From NCBI GenBank assembly GCA_022614805.1, contig JAKEHY010000023.1, positions 1 through 64,000 of the forward strand: a stretch of DNA of 64,000 nucleotides, given 5' to 3'. The notes under the pieces were generated by a model, which saw only the letters and a program-made list of their open reading frames with translations, did not search any database and had not been told where the DNA came from. This stretch comes from Candidatus Zixiibacteriota bacterium (GTDB lineage: Bacteria > Zixibacteria > MSB-5A5 > DSPP01). The position numbers and the translations under genes were made by a program. This document shows, in pieces, positions 17,384-26,517 of this stretch; position 1 is the stretch's first letter, and each line of letters begins with the position of its first letter.

Positions 17384-17891
17384 TCCGAAAGACCAAAAAT
17401 TTAATCCATAAGACAAACACCCCTAAAATCATCAGTATCAAACTCGCCTGCCAGAAGTAGATGTGCATAAAATCGAACAGGTTCCGGCTGCCGTGGGCCT
17501 GGACGAAAGCCAGAAGCAAAACCCGCAAAATATTGATGGCATAGAGGAGCGGCAGACCCAAAAGGATGCCCAAAAGCTTTTTTCTCCAACCGGCTGGAAA
17601 AGCCAAAAGGGCGGCGGCAAAAATAATCATTTCATACGCGCCCGTGCATTCTTCTATAACCTGCAGGGCCACCCCCGGCCCGGTGATAAGGTTGCCGGAA
17701 ACCGTGGTTGCGGCCCCGGCCAGAGAATAGCAGACCCCTACGATACGGGCCGTACAACCGGTGAGGCCTTCGCGGAAGGCATCGAAACGGCTGGAGACTT
17801 GGGAATAGAGGCCTCCCAAAAGAAGGAGAAAAAAAACGAACTTTCCCAAAAACCGAAAGACCGGGGATTTAAGAAAAACGGGGGAATTCAT
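17367..17891 (-). CDS. Exosortase/archaeosortase family transpeptidase
   Basis: A 174-residue membrane protein with the exosortase triad: Cys82 in Glu-Glu-Cys-Thr-Gly-Ala-Tyr-Glu, Arg123 in Asn-Ile-Leu-Arg, and His143 in Phe-Met-His-Ile-Tyr-Phe-Trp-Gln. The short length and motifs resemble XrtH-type enzymes. These cleave C-terminal PEP-CTERM or IPTL-CTERM-like signals on exported proteins and transfer them to an envelope acceptor. No target with such a tail is evident in this window; the secreted proteins seen here carry YPNPFNP-type tails. Start ATG 17891. Confidence 0.85.
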   Translation of the reverse strand: MNSPVFLKSPVFRFLGKFVFFLLLLGGLYSQVSSRFDAFREGLTGCTARIVGVCYSLAGAATTVSGNLITGPGVALQVIEECTGAYEMIIFAAALLAFPAGWRKKLLGILLGLPLLYAINILRVLLLAFVQAHGSRNLFDFMHIYFWQASLILMILGVFVLWIKFLVFRNAQAA

Positions 17892-18031
17892 TTTCTTTCG
17901 CGACCGCAGGCTTGGTTTTCATACCTCCAGTCATACAATAATAAACAAACGGAAGAATTGGTTGCGGTTTTTTTACGAGTGCGGGAAGCCGGTCGTCCTG
18001 ACCTCCCCGGCGGGGGGAGGCGGGACAGGGT

Positions 18032-19825
18032 TCAATGAAGTTTCTGCTTTTCTTGAGTTTTATCTTTTTGCGCCGGTTCCCGCAGCCGGACCGGCAGCCT
18101 TACCACGAACGAAGTTTTCCTGTTTTCGTTTCCCATTTGAATCTCCCCCTCCAAAAGGTGGACCGCTTTCTTGACCAGGGCCAGCCCCAACCCGGTCCCC
18201 TCCGGTCTGGTGGTGAAGAAAGGGGAAAAGATTTTTTTTCGGATTTCGGCGGGGATGCCCGGCCCGGAATCGGAGACCGTGATGCGCCACCCCTCCGGAG
18301 CCTCGGAGCTCTCCACCCGCGCCTCGACCCAGCCCCCCCCACCGGCGGCCTCGGCGCCGTTGCGGAGCAGGTTGGAAAAAATCTGTTTGAGGAGGGCCGC
18401 GTCCGACTGCCAGCCGGTTTTTTCCGGCGCGCTCACCCGAAACGCAACGGCGGGGAACTGGCTTTCAAGCGCGGCAACGGTCTCATCCAAGACTCCCCGC
18501 AAATTCAGCTTTTCCAAGAAGAGGGGACTCGGGCGGGCGTAATCCAAGAAGCGCTTCAAGGTCTCCTCGGCCGAGCGGGATTCCTTCAACAGCTCGGCGG
18601 CAGTATGGTGGGAAGGATGAGATTCACCAACCGCTTTGGCCAAAAGCTTGGTGTAGCCGACCATCACGGCCAAGGCGTTGCGCAGCTCGTGGGCCAGCCC
18701 GGCGGCGGTTTCCCCCAAAAAAGCCCAGTGCTCCTTTTCCTCGAGCTTTTTCTCCATCTCCTTGAATTCCGTCAGGTCCGACACCAAAAGGGCCTTCCCC
18801 AAAGCCTCCCCGTCCGGGTTGGAAATGGCGGAAACCGAGGCGGCCAGAATTTTTTTGGCCGGGCCCAGCTCCACCTCCAGCTCCACGCTTTCCGCCGGGC
18901 GTCCCGGCGCTACCCGGGCCAAAAGCTTTTGCCAGAGTGCGGGCGGGTTCAAGCCCTTCCGCAAGCCCAAGAGCTCTTGGGCGGCCGGATTGAAATCGAC
19001 GATTCTCCCGGCCGGGTCGAAAAGGATGATGCCGGAACCGAGGCTTTCAATCAAATGTTTGCTCAAGGAGGAATAGTGCACCGCCCTTTTTTCCGACTCC
19101 CGGTACAGCTCCGAAAGCTCGCGCTCCTTGGCTTGCAGCTCGGCAATGGCCCGCTCGAAGCTTTCAATCGTTTTGGCGGCCGGGTCGGCCTCCCGCCCCC
19201 CTCCGGTAAAGGAGAGGCGGGCTTCCGCCGCTTTCTTTTCGACCGTTTCGAAAGGAGCCAAAAGAAAGCGCCATAAGAGGCTGGCGGCGGCGGCCATCAG
19301 GGCAAAACCGATAATCCAGAAAAAAGTCTGTATCCGGAAGAGGCGCTCCAGCTCCCCCCAGGACTCGGCCCGGGCGATGACAAATCCGGCCGGTCGCGTT
19401 TTTCCCTTCCCCGTTGACGCCGGAAATGAATAGGTGCAGGTAAAGTGTCCGCCGAAGGGATTGGGGCCGGAAAGATTCGGGCTTTGCGCGGGATGATAAT
19501 CGGCCACAAAGGCGACTTCCGATTGCGGGTTGGTCCAAACGCTCGGAAGAGGGCCCTCTTCGAAAAAACCGCAGGCCAAAAGCCCCCCTTCCGCTAAAAA
19601 TTCCCGGGCCCGCTTGCGGGCTTCCATGCGGTCGGGAGCTTCGCTCACAATTTCGCCGAGGCGGGCGGCCGCACCTTCAAGTTTTGCTTTAATCTCGCTT
19701 TGCAAGGCGCTTTTGGCCTTATAGGAAAGCCACAAAAAAGAGAAGTTGCTTATGAGAAAAAAAAGGATGAGCGCAAGGGCCGAAAGCTTGAGGGTGGGAC
19801 TCCAGCGGGACAGTTGGCTCGGCAT
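18032..19825 (-). CDS. Membrane sensor histidine kinase with PAS domain
   Basis: A 597-residue kinase. Membrane spans near 13-35 and 167-190 flank a periplasmic sensor of about 130 residues. A HAMP-like linker and coiled region (200-245) and a PAS domain (about 250-355) follow. HisKA has His379 in Gly-Leu-Ala-His-Glu-Leu-Arg-Asn, and HATPase_c has Asn in Asn-Leu-Leu-Arg-Asn-Gly-Ala-Glu-Ala, Asp-Ser-Gly-Pro-Gly-Ile and Gly-Thr-Gly-Leu-Gly-Leu-Ala. This is the PilS/NtrB-type architecture. It is a candidate partner for the sigma-54 regulator at 3950, since no receiver gene adjoins it. Confidence 0.88.
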   Translation of the reverse strand: MPSQLSRWSPTLKLSALALILFFLISNFSFLWLSYKAKSALQSEIKAKLEGAAARLGEIVSEAPDRMEARKRAREFLAEGGLLACGFFEEGPLPSVWTNPQSEVAFVADYHPAQSPNLSGPNPFGGHFTCTYSFPASTGKGKTRPAGFVIARAESWGELERLFRIQTFFWIIGFALMAAAASLLWRFLLAPFETVEKKAAEARLSFTGGGREADPAAKTIESFERAIAELQAKERELSELYRESEKRAVHYSSLSKHLIESLGSGIILFDPAGRIVDFNPAAQELLGLRKGLNPPALWQKLLARVAPGRPAESVELEVELGPAKKILAASVSAISNPDGEALGKALLVSDLTEFKEMEKKLEEKEHWAFLGETAAGLAHELRNALAVMVGYTKLLAKAVGESHPSHHTAAELLKESRSAEETLKRFLDYARPSPLFLEKLNLRGVLDETVAALESQFPAVAFRVSAPEKTGWQSDAALLKQIFSNLLRNGAEAAGGGGWVEARVESSEAPEGWRITVSDSGPGIPAEIRKKIFSPFFTTRPEGTGLGLALVKKAVHLLEGEIQMGNENRKTSFVVRLPVRLREPAQKDKTQEKQKLH

Positions 19826-19840
19826 AGTTTTAGTATCGGC

Positions 19841-19910
19841 AAAAAAAGCCGCCAGGGAGGCCCCAGCGGGTCTGGGCCCTCTTCCGGGGGGTACGGAAGC
19901 TCCTGGCGGC
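19841..19910 (-). terminator. Branched terminator between the M6 protease and the kinase
   Basis: Read on the minus strand, GCCGCCAGG (19910-19902) pairs with CCTGGCGGC (19856-19848). Inside it are two further hairpins, CTTCCG/CGGAAG (19899-19881) and GGGCCC/GGGCCT-type (19879-19858). Seven T follow at once (19847-19841). A three-way junction ending in a T run is a terminator by position, after the protease stop at 19950 and before the kinase start at 19825. It could also be a regulated RNA element. Confidence 0.65.
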
Positions 19911-19949
19911 GGGGATTAATTTTTTTCGCCTGTAATCTTTTCGTCGAAT

Positions 19950-21653
19950 TTACCGGATAAGCATCATCTTTTTTGTCTCGGAGAAATTTTCAAACCGCAG
20001 CCGGTAGATATAAAGCCCGGAGGAAACCGGGCGGGTCTGCTCGTCGGCGCCGTCCCAGTTTTCCCGATGCGGGCCGGCTCTCCGCTCGTCGGAAACAAGC
20101 GTTCTGACCTTTTCCCCCAACAGGTTGAAAATCTCCAGCTCCACCCAGCCGCTTTTCTCAAGCGTATAGGAAATGGTGGTGGCCGGGTTGAACGGGTTGG
20201 GGTAATTCTGGGACAGTTGAAAGTTTTTCGGCCGGTTGAAAAAATCATCCACGCCGGTCGGCACCTGCACGTAAAAGTCCGCAAAGTCCGCCGTCATCAC
20301 ATCGCCGGAGTTGGAGATGTTTTCCACCCGCACCGGCGTGGCGCTGCCGGCATAACTGTTGGAATTCGGCCGGGTAGAGGAGTTGAAGGCCCGGTTTACC
20401 GTCGAGCCGGGAAAAGGGTCGCCGGAATTTCCACTGCTTTCGTTTTTTTCCAATTGCCATAGATTGTCGGCCTGAACCAGGGCCACTTTGTAATGCCCGG
20501 CGGAAGGGCTGTTCGGCGGGTACCAGGCCTGGTTGTTGGCGGTGGTGACGGCTTCGTCGATGTGCCAGATTAAAAGGCCGGAAGAAGGCAAGGCCGCGTC
20601 GTATCCAATTTTTTGGCGGTTTTCCGCCAAAAAATATTCCGGGTTGCCGGTGCCGTTGGTCCAAAGCCGGAAAATGCCGGCGGCGGATTGTTCGGCGTTT
20701 GGTATTCTTACTTCGGTTTGATTGTTCGGGACGTCATTGGCCGCGGCAAATCCGAGTTTGGTTTTGCACCAGGCGTCGAAATGGGCCGGGGCGGAGCCGG
20801 GCGGACTGCCGTTCCAAGAGCCAAACGACATCACGCTCCAGGAGCCAATCCCCCTTGAGCTGTAGTCCCTATCGTACAGGTCCGGAAGCCCAAAGGCATG
20901 TCCGAATTCGTGGCAAAAAACCCCGATGGTCATATCCCCCGGTGAATGCTGATATTCCGGTTCCATACTGTAGTTGAAAACGGAAACGCCATCGACCGGC
21001 TTGGGAGGATAAACGGCCCATTTGTGGGACCAGATGTCGTTGGCGTTGCCGGTGACTTCGGCTCCCGGGCCGGAATGAACCACCGCCAGCCCGTCCACGT
21101 AGCCGTCGCCGTTGTTGTCGTAGTCGGCGAAGTTGACGAGCGGGTCAACCAAATCGACGACGTCCTCCACCAGCTTCCGGGCGTTTTGGGGATAGGCGCC
21201 GTAAAGGCCGTACTGGTTGTTGGCGTACCAGTTCAACGTCTGCGGCGCCCGCCGCCAGCCGGAGGAAGAGGGATGGTTCACCGTCACCAAATCGAGTGTC
21301 CCGTACGAGTTTTCGGCGTAAAACCGGTTGACCGAGCTTTGGGTTTTGGCGAAGACCAACGAGTCGAAGAAGACCGGCGCCACTTGGGACGGTTTGTCTG
21401 AAAAGTCGACCAGCAGCACCAGCACCTTAAACGGGCCCTCCGCTTGGGGTCTGGCCAACGCATTTGGGTTGAACCGGGCCAGATTGACCCCGGTTTTGGC
21501 CAGCTCCTCTTCGCTTACGGTCAGGTTGCAGGTGGTCGGAAAGCTCAACTCCCTTTTTTGAATTTTTTCCAAAAGGGAAGGATGGGGGGGCATTCCCCAA
21601 ACCGCTCGCCCGTATATGAAAATCAGAGTAAAAGCGAGGCTTATTCTCCGCAT
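19950..21653 (-). CDS. Secreted M6-family metalloprotease with C-terminal sorting domain
   Basis: A 567-residue exported protein. Its signal peptide is residues 1-20. The M6 (immune inhibitor A-like) catalytic domain spans about 75-340, with the zinc motif His-Glu-Phe-Gly-His-Ala-Phe-Gly-Leu-Pro-Asp and the downstream Met-turn segment Ser-Val-Met-Ser-Phe-Gly-Ser-Trp. An EF-hand-like calcium loop, Asp-Tyr-Asp-Asn-Asn-Gly-Asp-Gly-Tyr-Val-Asp, lies near 180. The last 85 residues form the YPNPFNP-type sorting domain (Asn-Tyr-Pro-Asn-Pro-Phe-Asn-Pro, ending in Lys-Lys-Met-Met-Leu-Ile-Arg) known from T9SS-type FCB bacteria. A short upstream gene overlaps its start. Confidence 0.9.
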   Translation of the reverse strand: MRRISLAFTLIFIYGRAVWGMPPHPSLLEKIQKRELSFPTTCNLTVSEEELAKTGVNLARFNPNALARPQAEGPFKVLVLLVDFSDKPSQVAPVFFDSLVFAKTQSSVNRFYAENSYGTLDLVTVNHPSSSGWRRAPQTLNWYANNQYGLYGAYPQNARKLVEDVVDLVDPLVNFADYDNNGDGYVDGLAVVHSGPGAEVTGNANDIWSHKWAVYPPKPVDGVSVFNYSMEPEYQHSPGDMTIGVFCHEFGHAFGLPDLYDRDYSSRGIGSWSVMSFGSWNGSPPGSAPAHFDAWCKTKLGFAAANDVPNNQTEVRIPNAEQSAAGIFRLWTNGTGNPEYFLAENRQKIGYDAALPSSGLLIWHIDEAVTTANNQAWYPPNSPSAGHYKVALVQADNLWQLEKNESSGNSGDPFPGSTVNRAFNSSTRPNSNSYAGSATPVRVENISNSGDVMTADFADFYVQVPTGVDDFFNRPKNFQLSQNYPNPFNPATTISYTLEKSGWVELEIFNLLGEKVRTLVSDERRAGPHRENWDGADEQTRPVSSGLYIYRLRFENFSETKKMMLIR

Positions 21654-21862
21654 ACCTCCCCTTTCGGAAAAGACGCTCGCAGCAGGCTAAAGGGGCCATT
21701 CAAACCAGAAAGGTGGCTTATGGAGGCCGGCCTTCCACCGGGAGTGCCTAGGCCGGAGCATCCCAGCCAGGAGAGAATGAGAATGACCAGAATTATCCCT
21801 CCCAGAACGGCCAAAAGCCTCCCCAAAATGGTTGTCCAGATGGTTGCCCCTTCTTCTTGCAT
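21641..21862 (-). CDS. Small single-span membrane protein
   Basis: A 73-residue protein with one strongly hydrophobic segment (about residues 10-34, Ile-Leu-Val-Ile-Leu-Ile-Leu) and a Cys-Ser-Gly after it. I do not recognise a family. GAGGGGG precedes ATG 21862 at 4 bases, and its end overlaps the M6 protease start by 13 bases, suggesting translational coupling. The C-terminal 35 residues look unstructured, so it could be a chance frame, but the ribosome-binding site favours a real gene. The 282 bases between it and mutL hold one palindrome (22092-22116) and nothing else I can support. Confidence 0.45.
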   Translation of the reverse strand: MQEEGATIWTTILGRLLAVLGGIILVILILSWLGCSGLGTPGGRPASISHLSGLNGPFSLLRASFPKGEVCGE

Positions 21863-22091
21863 TTTCCCCCTCTTTTGTCCCCGCTATAACTTGGCAAGGG
21901 GTATGCCGGAAAGCGGAAATCGAAGGGACAATCGTAAGTTCAAGCAGGACTTGCGGCTTTTGGGCCGTTTCGCACAATGCAAACGCCTCTCGGGGAAGCC
22001 CTATTTTATTGTTTTAGAAAATTATAGGGGGAAAGCCAGAAAAAGTTGGGGAAGGGCGAATTAAAAGATGGGAATACTTAAAAAAATAACC

Positions 22092-22116
22092 GGGGCGGCT
22101 CGTGAACCGCCCTTAC
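22092..22116. repeat. GTAAGGGCG-type palindrome downstream of mutL
   Basis: Reverse complement GTAAGGGCGGTTCACG facing CCGCCCC: an intergenic member of the GTAGGGGCG family, 29 bases after the mutL stop. Confidence 0.75.
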
Positions 22117-22144
22117 GGAGATTATTGAAACGGTAGGAGAGAGG

Positions 22145-23941
22145 TCACCCCGGCCGTCCAAACCGCCGGTGAATTTCCGAGAGCGGCAGTTCGATAATCG
22201 TCGGGCGGCCGTGCGGACAGTTGTAGGGATTTTCGGCGGCAAAAAGCAGTTCAAAAAGATTCTCCATCTCCGCAATCGTCAGCTTCTCCCCGGCCCGCAC
22301 GGCGGAATGGCAGGCCAAAGACCGGGCCAGCCGCTGGGCCGGCTCCAAATCCTTTTTGCCGTTCTCCAAATCATCCAAAATTTCGCGCAAAAGTTTGGCC
22401 GGGTTTTTCTTCTGGGCCAAGGGCGGCGTTCCGCGAATAAGGATGGTGCGCTCGCCAAAAGGGGAAATATCGAAGCCGAAGGCCCCGAAGAACTGCTGGT
22501 GTTCCAAAAAGAGCTGGAGCTCGGTTGGGGAAAGCTCCACCGTTTCCGGAAACAAAAGCTCCTGCGATTCGGCCGAACGCTCCCCCAGGTTCTTCAGAAT
22601 TTGTTCAAACAAGACCCGTTCGTGGGCGGTATGCTGGTCGATTATCACCAGCTTTCCCTTCACCTGCGCCAGAATGTACACGTCCGCAAACTGCCAGAAA
22701 AGGGGGGGGGAAGTGGTGGGAGGCGGCGATGTTTCTCCGGGGGCTGTGGAGGTATCCGCTTGGGTCGAATGCGGAAAGGAAAAAACCTTTTGTTGAAAGG
22801 AGAGGTCCGGCGCCATCCCCCCTCCGGCGCGGCCTTGGCTTAACTCGGGATAGCGAGAGGCGGGGCTGCCTAAACTGCCCGAGGCGGGCGGGGCGGCGCC
22901 GGTCCAGACCGGCACCTGCCCGCGGTTGGAAAGGGCTTTGCGGATGGAATGATACACCCAGTCGTACAGGCCCCGCTCGTCGGCAAAGCGGACTTCCGCT
23001 TTGGCCGGATGGACGTTTGCGTCCACTTCGGAAAAGGGGAGAAAAAGATAAATCAAAGCATAGGGGGTCTTTCCCCGCTCCAGAAAATCCTGATAGGCGG
23101 AGACGACGGCGTGGTGCAAAAGCTTGCTTTGCACCGGCCGGCGGTTGACGAAAAAGAAAAGCTGCGGCCGGGTGGCGGTGATTTTTTCTGGTTTTTTTAA
23201 GAAAACAATCAGTTGGGAAGCTTCCTTCCGGCTTTCCAAAAGCTCCAAATCCCAATAGCGCTCCTCCCCGACCAGCTCGGACACCCGCTCAAAAAGATTC
23301 TGACCCGGGGTTTTGAGAATTTTTTTGCCGTCCATAATAAGCTCAAAGGCTATTTCTGGAAAGGCAAAGGCATACTGTTCCATAAGAGCGATTATCTGGC
23401 GGTTTTCGGAGACGGCCGATTTCTGGAATTTTCTGCGGGCGGGGGTGTTGAAAAAAAGCCGCTCCACCGTCACTTTCGTGCCATCCGCCGTTCCAGCCGG
23501 CTCGACTTTCAGGATTTTTCCGCTTTCCGCCGTAAGCCGGGTGCCGATGCGTTCACTTTTCGACTTGGTTTCCAGTTCGAAATGGGAAACGGAGGCGATG
23601 GAAGGGAGGGCCTCGCCCCGAAAGCCCAGAGTGGCAATTTTTTCCAAATCCTCCGGGCTTTTCAGCTTGCTGGTGGCGTGGCGCTCCAAAATCAAAGTCA
23701 CCTCCTCCGACGGGATGCCGGAGCCGTTGTCGCTGACGGTTATTTTGTGGTGCCCGGCGGCTTCAATTTCCACCACCACTTCGGCGGCGCCGGCGTCGAG
23801 GGCGTTTTCCACCAGTTCCTTGACCACCGAAGCGGGGCGCTCCACCACCTCGCCGGCGGCAATTTGGTTAATCAGCCCCTCCGGCAGTTTGGCGACTTTT
23901 CCGGCGGCGGTTGGATGAGGGGGGAGCGTCTTTATTTCCAA
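22145..23941 (-). CDS. mutL: DNA mismatch repair protein MutL (endonuclease type)
   Basis: A 598-residue MutL. The GHKL ATPase has Asn in Glu-Leu-Val-Glu-Asn-Ala-Leu-Asp-Ala-Gly, Asp-Asn-Gly-Ser-Gly-Ile and Gly-Phe-Arg-Gly-Glu-Ala-Leu. A Pro-rich linker (about 345-400) leads to a C-terminal domain with Asp-Gln-His-Thr-Ala-His-Glu-Arg-x3-Glu, Ala-Cys-His-Ser-Ala-Val-Arg-Ala-Gly and Cys-Pro-His-Gly-Arg-Pro. This is the metal-dependent nicking site of MutH-independent MutL, with Thr replacing the usual Ala of DQHA. It overlaps mutS by 10 bases at the end of the lapA operon. Confidence 0.95.
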   Translation of the reverse strand: MEIKTLPPHPTAAGKVAKLPEGLINQIAAGEVVERPASVVKELVENALDAGAAEVVVEIEAAGHHKITVSDNGSGIPSEEVTLILERHATSKLKSPEDLEKIATLGFRGEALPSIASVSHFELETKSKSERIGTRLTAESGKILKVEPAGTADGTKVTVERLFFNTPARRKFQKSAVSENRQIIALMEQYAFAFPEIAFELIMDGKKILKTPGQNLFERVSELVGEERYWDLELLESRKEASQLIVFLKKPEKITATRPQLFFFVNRRPVQSKLLHHAVVSAYQDFLERGKTPYALIYLFLPFSEVDANVHPAKAEVRFADERGLYDWVYHSIRKALSNRGQVPVWTGAAPPASGSLGSPASRYPELSQGRAGGGMAPDLSFQQKVFSFPHSTQADTSTAPGETSPPPTTSPPLFWQFADVYILAQVKGKLVIIDQHTAHERVLFEQILKNLGERSAESQELLFPETVELSPTELQLFLEHQQFFGAFGFDISPFGERTILIRGTPPLAQKKNPAKLLREILDDLENGKKDLEPAQRLARSLACHSAVRAGEKLTIAEMENLFELLFAAENPYNCPHGRPTIIELPLSEIHRRFGRPG

Positions 23942-26517
23942 CCGAACTCCCGGGTTAGTTTCCGGCTTTCTTTTTTCAGTTCGTCAAGCAAAAAAAGGGC
24001 TTCGAGCGGGGTCAGCCGGTCCGGCTCCAGTTTAAGGATTTTTTCAAAAAACAATCTGACGGCCGAAAGGTCGGTTTCGGAGGCCTGGTCGGAGGAAACA
24101 TTCAAAGAGATTCGCTCGCTCTCCAGTTCCTTCAAGAGCGCCCGGGCCCGCTCCACCAGTTTCATCGGGACGCCGGCCAGTTTCGCCACCTCGATGCCGA
24201 AGCTGCGGTCGCAGCCGCCGGGAATGATTTTATGCAGAAAAATCAACTGGTGCTCGAATTCCTTCGCCTCCACTTGAAGGTTTTTGACGCAGGGAAGCTT
24301 TCGTTCCAGCTCGACCAGTTCGTGGTAATGGGTCGCGAAGAGCGTGCGGGGCGGCCCTTGGGGGAGGGCGGCGAGATGTTCCACCAGGCTGTAGGCGATG
24401 GAAAGTCCGTCGTAGGTGGAGGTCCCCCGGCCGATTTCATCCAGCAAAATCAGGCTTTTGGAGGTGGCGTTGTTCAAAATGTTGGCCACCTCGCTCATTT
24501 CCACGAGAAAGGTGGAGCGGTGGCGCAGGATGTCGTCGGAAGCCCCCACCCGGGTGTAGATTTTATCGGCGACTTTGATGCGGGCCTTTCGGGCCGGAAC
24601 AAAGGAGCCGGCCTGGGCCAGTAAAAAGAGAAGACCGGTCTGGCGCAAATAGGTCGATTTGCCGGCCATATTCGGGCCCGTGAGAATGGCAATCGGCCGC
24701 TTCGGCTCGAAGGAAACGTCGTTCGGCACCAGCTTCCCCTTTGCCAAAACTTTTTCCAGAACGGGATGGCGGCCTTCCTCGATTATCGTTCCCCCGTCAT
24801 CGACCACTTCCGGGCGGATGTAGTTTTCCTCCACCGCCGCCGTCGCCAGCGCGCAGGCAACGTCGAGCAGAGCCGTCCCCTCGGCGGTTTCCAAGAGCCG
24901 GGGAATGAAGGCGCGGCTTTTTTCCTCCACTTCCCGGAAAAGCCGTTCCTCTAACGCAAAGATTTTCTCCTCGGCGGTAAGAATAAATTCCTCTTTCTCT
25001 TTCAATTCCTGGGTGATGTACCGTTCGGCGTTGACCAGCGTCTGCTTGCGGATATAATCGGCCGGCACTTTATCCTTATGGGGCGTTGTCACTTCGATGT
25101 AGTAGCCAAAAACCTTGTTATACCCCGCCTTCAGGGAGGGAATGCCGGTTCTTTGACGCTCGGAGGCCTGCAGCGTTGCAATCCATTTTTTCGCATCCGA
25201 GACTCCGGCCTGCAGACCGTCCAGCTCGGCGCTGTAGCCCGGCTTGACGATACCTCCCTGGTTGATGGCGAGAGGAACTTCCTCTTTCAAAGCATCTTCG
25301 AGCAGTTTGTGCAATTGACTCAAGTCAGGAAAATGAGTCCGCAGGTCGGAGAGCGGCGGGCCGGATTCTAAGAGCAAGGTGGCAATTTCCGGCAGAATCC
25401 CCAGCGAGTTTTTTACCGCCGCCAAATCCCGCGGCCCGGCTTTCCCCATTCCCAGCCGGGCGGAGAGTTTCTCCAAATCGGCCACCTCGCCAAGCAGGCT
25501 GGAAAGCTTCTTCCGCAAAAAATGGTCTTTGACCAGCGCTTCCACCCGGTCGAGTCTTTCGTTGATTTTCTCCGGATTGGTCAAAGGGGTCCGCAGCCAG
25601 CGGGCCAGGCGCCGGGAGCCTTGCGCCGTGGCGGTCCGGTCAAGATGAGCGAACAGGGTGTTCGTCCGCTCGCCCGAAGGGGTGCGGAAGACTTCGAGAT
25701 GTAGCAGGGTGGAAAAATCAAGCGTGGCCTCGTCCGAGCCGGAGAAGGGACGGATGACCCGCAAATGTTCCAGCCGCTCGATTTGGTTTTCGGAAAGGTA
25801 GCTCAAAACCCCGCCGGCGGCGGAGACCGCCAGCCTTTTATCCTCGACCCCGAATCCGGCCAGATTCAAAGTCCCCAGCTTCTCGGCCAGATTTTTCTGG
25901 GCCCAGTCGAAGTCGAACTTCCAATCCTCGAGGGGGGAAAGGGTTTTTCCGGCGGACAGCTCCGGGAAGCGGGAGAGGGCTTCCTTCTGGCTGCCGGGAA
26001 AAACTATCTCGGTCGGCTCCAGGGCCAAAAACAGCTCCGGCCAGTTTGCCTCCTCCGCTTCCCCGACGACGAACTCCCCGGTGGACAAATCGAGCCGGGC
26101 GAAGCCGGCTTTTTCCTTGTTGAAGACGACCCCCGCCAAAAAGTTGCCGGCTCCTTTTTCCGGCCGGTCGTACAAAGAGGTGCCGGGGGTGACGATTTCC
26201 ACCGCTTCCCGCCGGACCAGCCCCTTGGCTTTTTTGGGGTCTTCGGTCTGCTCGCAAATCACCACTTTGAAGCCGGCGTCCAAAAGCTTGGCCAGATACT
26301 TTTCGGCCTGGTGGTAGGGGACCCCCGCCAGGGGGACTTTTTCCCCCTTGCCGTGGGCCCGGGAGGTCAAGGCAATCCCCAGAACCGGGGCCGCCACCTC
26401 GGCATCCTGGCCGAACATCTCGTAAAAATCCCCCATCCGGAAAAAGAGGATTTTGTCCGGAAAGCGGTTTTTAATCTGGTAGTACTGCCTTAAAAGCGGG
26501 GTCAGGTTTTCGGTCAT
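23932..26517 (-). CDS. mutS: DNA mismatch recognition protein MutS
   Basis: An 861-residue MutS1. The mismatch-binding Phe-x-Glu lies in Phe-Tyr-Glu-Met-Phe near residue 35. There are connector, lever and clamp regions, Walker A Gly-Pro-Asn-Met-Ala-Gly-Lys-Ser-Thr, Walker B Ile-Leu-Leu-Asp-Glu-Ile-Gly-Arg-Gly-Thr, and Thr-His-Tyr-His-Glu-Leu. The frame extends upstream to 26613, but ATG 26517 gives the canonical N-terminus and makes an ATGA overlap with the SPOR gene. It binds mismatches and recruits the MutL encoded next. Confidence 0.97.
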   Translation of the reverse strand: MTENLTPLLRQYYQIKNRFPDKILFFRMGDFYEMFGQDAEVAAPVLGIALTSRAHGKGEKVPLAGVPYHQAEKYLAKLLDAGFKVVICEQTEDPKKAKGLVRREAVEIVTPGTSLYDRPEKGAGNFLAGVVFNKEKAGFARLDLSTGEFVVGEAEEANWPELFLALEPTEIVFPGSQKEALSRFPELSAGKTLSPLEDWKFDFDWAQKNLAEKLGTLNLAGFGVEDKRLAVSAAGGVLSYLSENQIERLEHLRVIRPFSGSDEATLDFSTLLHLEVFRTPSGERTNTLFAHLDRTATAQGSRRLARWLRTPLTNPEKINERLDRVEALVKDHFLRKKLSSLLGEVADLEKLSARLGMGKAGPRDLAAVKNSLGILPEIATLLLESGPPLSDLRTHFPDLSQLHKLLEDALKEEVPLAINQGGIVKPGYSAELDGLQAGVSDAKKWIATLQASERQRTGIPSLKAGYNKVFGYYIEVTTPHKDKVPADYIRKQTLVNAERYITQELKEKEEFILTAEEKIFALEERLFREVEEKSRAFIPRLLETAEGTALLDVACALATAAVEENYIRPEVVDDGGTIIEEGRHPVLEKVLAKGKLVPNDVSFEPKRPIAILTGPNMAGKSTYLRQTGLLFLLAQAGSFVPARKARIKVADKIYTRVGASDDILRHRSTFLVEMSEVANILNNATSKSLILLDEIGRGTSTYDGLSIAYSLVEHLAALPQGPPRTLFATHYHELVELERKLPCVKNLQVEAKEFEHQLIFLHKIIPGGCDRSFGIEVAKLAGVPMKLVERARALLKELESERISLNVSSDQASETDLSAVRLFFEKILKLEPDRLTPLEALFLLDELKKESRKLTREFGWK

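Noticed and set aside
18035-19276. A 413-codon plus-strand frame
   Set aside because: Antisense shadow of the histidine kinase. The kinase has all catalytic boxes and this frame has none.
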